From positions 1 to 42,899 of the forward strand of contig JALSJD010000231.1 in the NCBI GenBank assembly GCA_026989535.1: 42,899 nucleotides of DNA, given 5' to 3'. Source of the stretch: Cyclobacteriaceae bacterium. GTDB taxonomy: Bacteria; Bacteroidota; Bacteroidia; Cytophagales; Cyclobacteriaceae. Under the pieces are notes generated by a model that was not told the DNA's origin, ran no database searches, and was given only the letters and a program-made list of their open reading frames with translations. Below, piece by piece: positions 42,836 to 42,899 of the stretch; position 1 is the first letter of the stretch; each line of letters begins with the position of its first letter. A program made the translations under genes and the position numbers.

Positions 42836-42899
42836 TTATTCATTCTTTAAAATTCCTTTTCTTAACGACTCTCCTTTCAAGTCGATTCGATGGGATGAG
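42836..42899 (-). CDS. istB: IstB-like helper ATPase, C-terminal fragment (cut by window edge)
   Basis: The minus-strand frame reads SSHRIDLKGESLRKGILKNE and a TAA at 42836. The HRIxLKGESxR motif is typical of the C-terminus of IstB, the AAA+ ATPase that assists the IS21 transposase IstA. Only 20 residues are visible; istA is expected further along the same strand outside the window. Position next to the terminal repeats fits the usual istA-istB order. Confidence 0.7.
   Translation of the reverse strand, partial: SSHRIDLKGESLRKGILKNE

Noticed and set aside
1-42899. CRISPR array, tRNA or rRNA genes
   Set aside because: No regularly spaced direct repeats, tRNA cloverleaf or conserved rRNA segments were recognised by eye; a covariance-model scan would be decisive.

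Overview
The window looks like a chromosomal segment of an AT-rich member of the Bacteroidota, most likely a Cytophagales/Flammeovirga-like lineage. Supporting signs are a PorW/SprE-type lipoprotein of the type IX secretion/gliding system, Bacteroidota-type promoters (TAnnTTTG boxes, several well placed), a bactofilin directly upstream of an AtpZ-atpB-E-F-H-A-G cluster that lacks atpD/atpC, and a fused E1 alpha/beta 2-oxoacid dehydrogenase. This lineage call is inference from gene content, not from a marker-gene search.

Layout. 1-2.9 kb: a 5'-truncated unknown gene and a DKNYY-repeat protein. 3.0-6.8 kb: alanine dehydrogenase and, divergently, the fused E1 dehydrogenase. 6.8-9.5 kb: a small accessory island built directly on the 3' end of the E1 gene, with a DUF433/DUF5615 toxin-antitoxin pair, a decayed second DUF5615, an MNT nucleotidyltransferase with a truncated HEPN partner, an orphan 346-residue protein and a broken gene. 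The last 71-96 bp of the E1 gene recur after each toxin-antitoxin module, so the E1 3' end behaves like a recombination or attachment site. 9.6-14.5 kb: PAP2 phosphatase, cold-shock protein, leucine-rich-repeat protein, SCO1-like copper chaperone and an outer-membrane-type protein. 14.5-20.6 kb: four glycosyltransferase-type genes on the minus strand around a TPR sensor kinase on the plus strand. 21-24.9 kb: a membrane polyferredoxin with an FAD/NAD oxidoreductase, and a DUF547 protein. 25-28.1 kb: an operon of unknown small protein, ABC ATPase and LTA-synthase-like sulfatase. 28.5-35.1 kb: an overlapping operon sprE/porW-PBP1A-uvrC. 35.2-42.3 kb: envelope M23 peptidase, bactofilin, AtpZ, a second AtpI-like protein and the ATP synthase genes. 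42.4-42.9 kb: the remaining 3' end of a phosphatase gene cut by an IS21-family element whose istB tail runs off the window.

Functional picture. Most of the window is core metabolism, energy conversion and envelope biogenesis. The M23 peptidase, bactofilin, class A penicillin-binding protein and PorW/SprE point to an envelope/gliding neighbourhood joined to the ATP synthase locus. Accessory content is concentrated at 6.8-9.5 kb and after 42.4 kb. Several palindromic intergenic repeats, two of them inside the atp operon, and one 41-bp sequence found in inverted orientation near 28.3 and 42.4 kb add signs of mobile or repeated DNA. No tRNA, rRNA or CRISPR array was seen.
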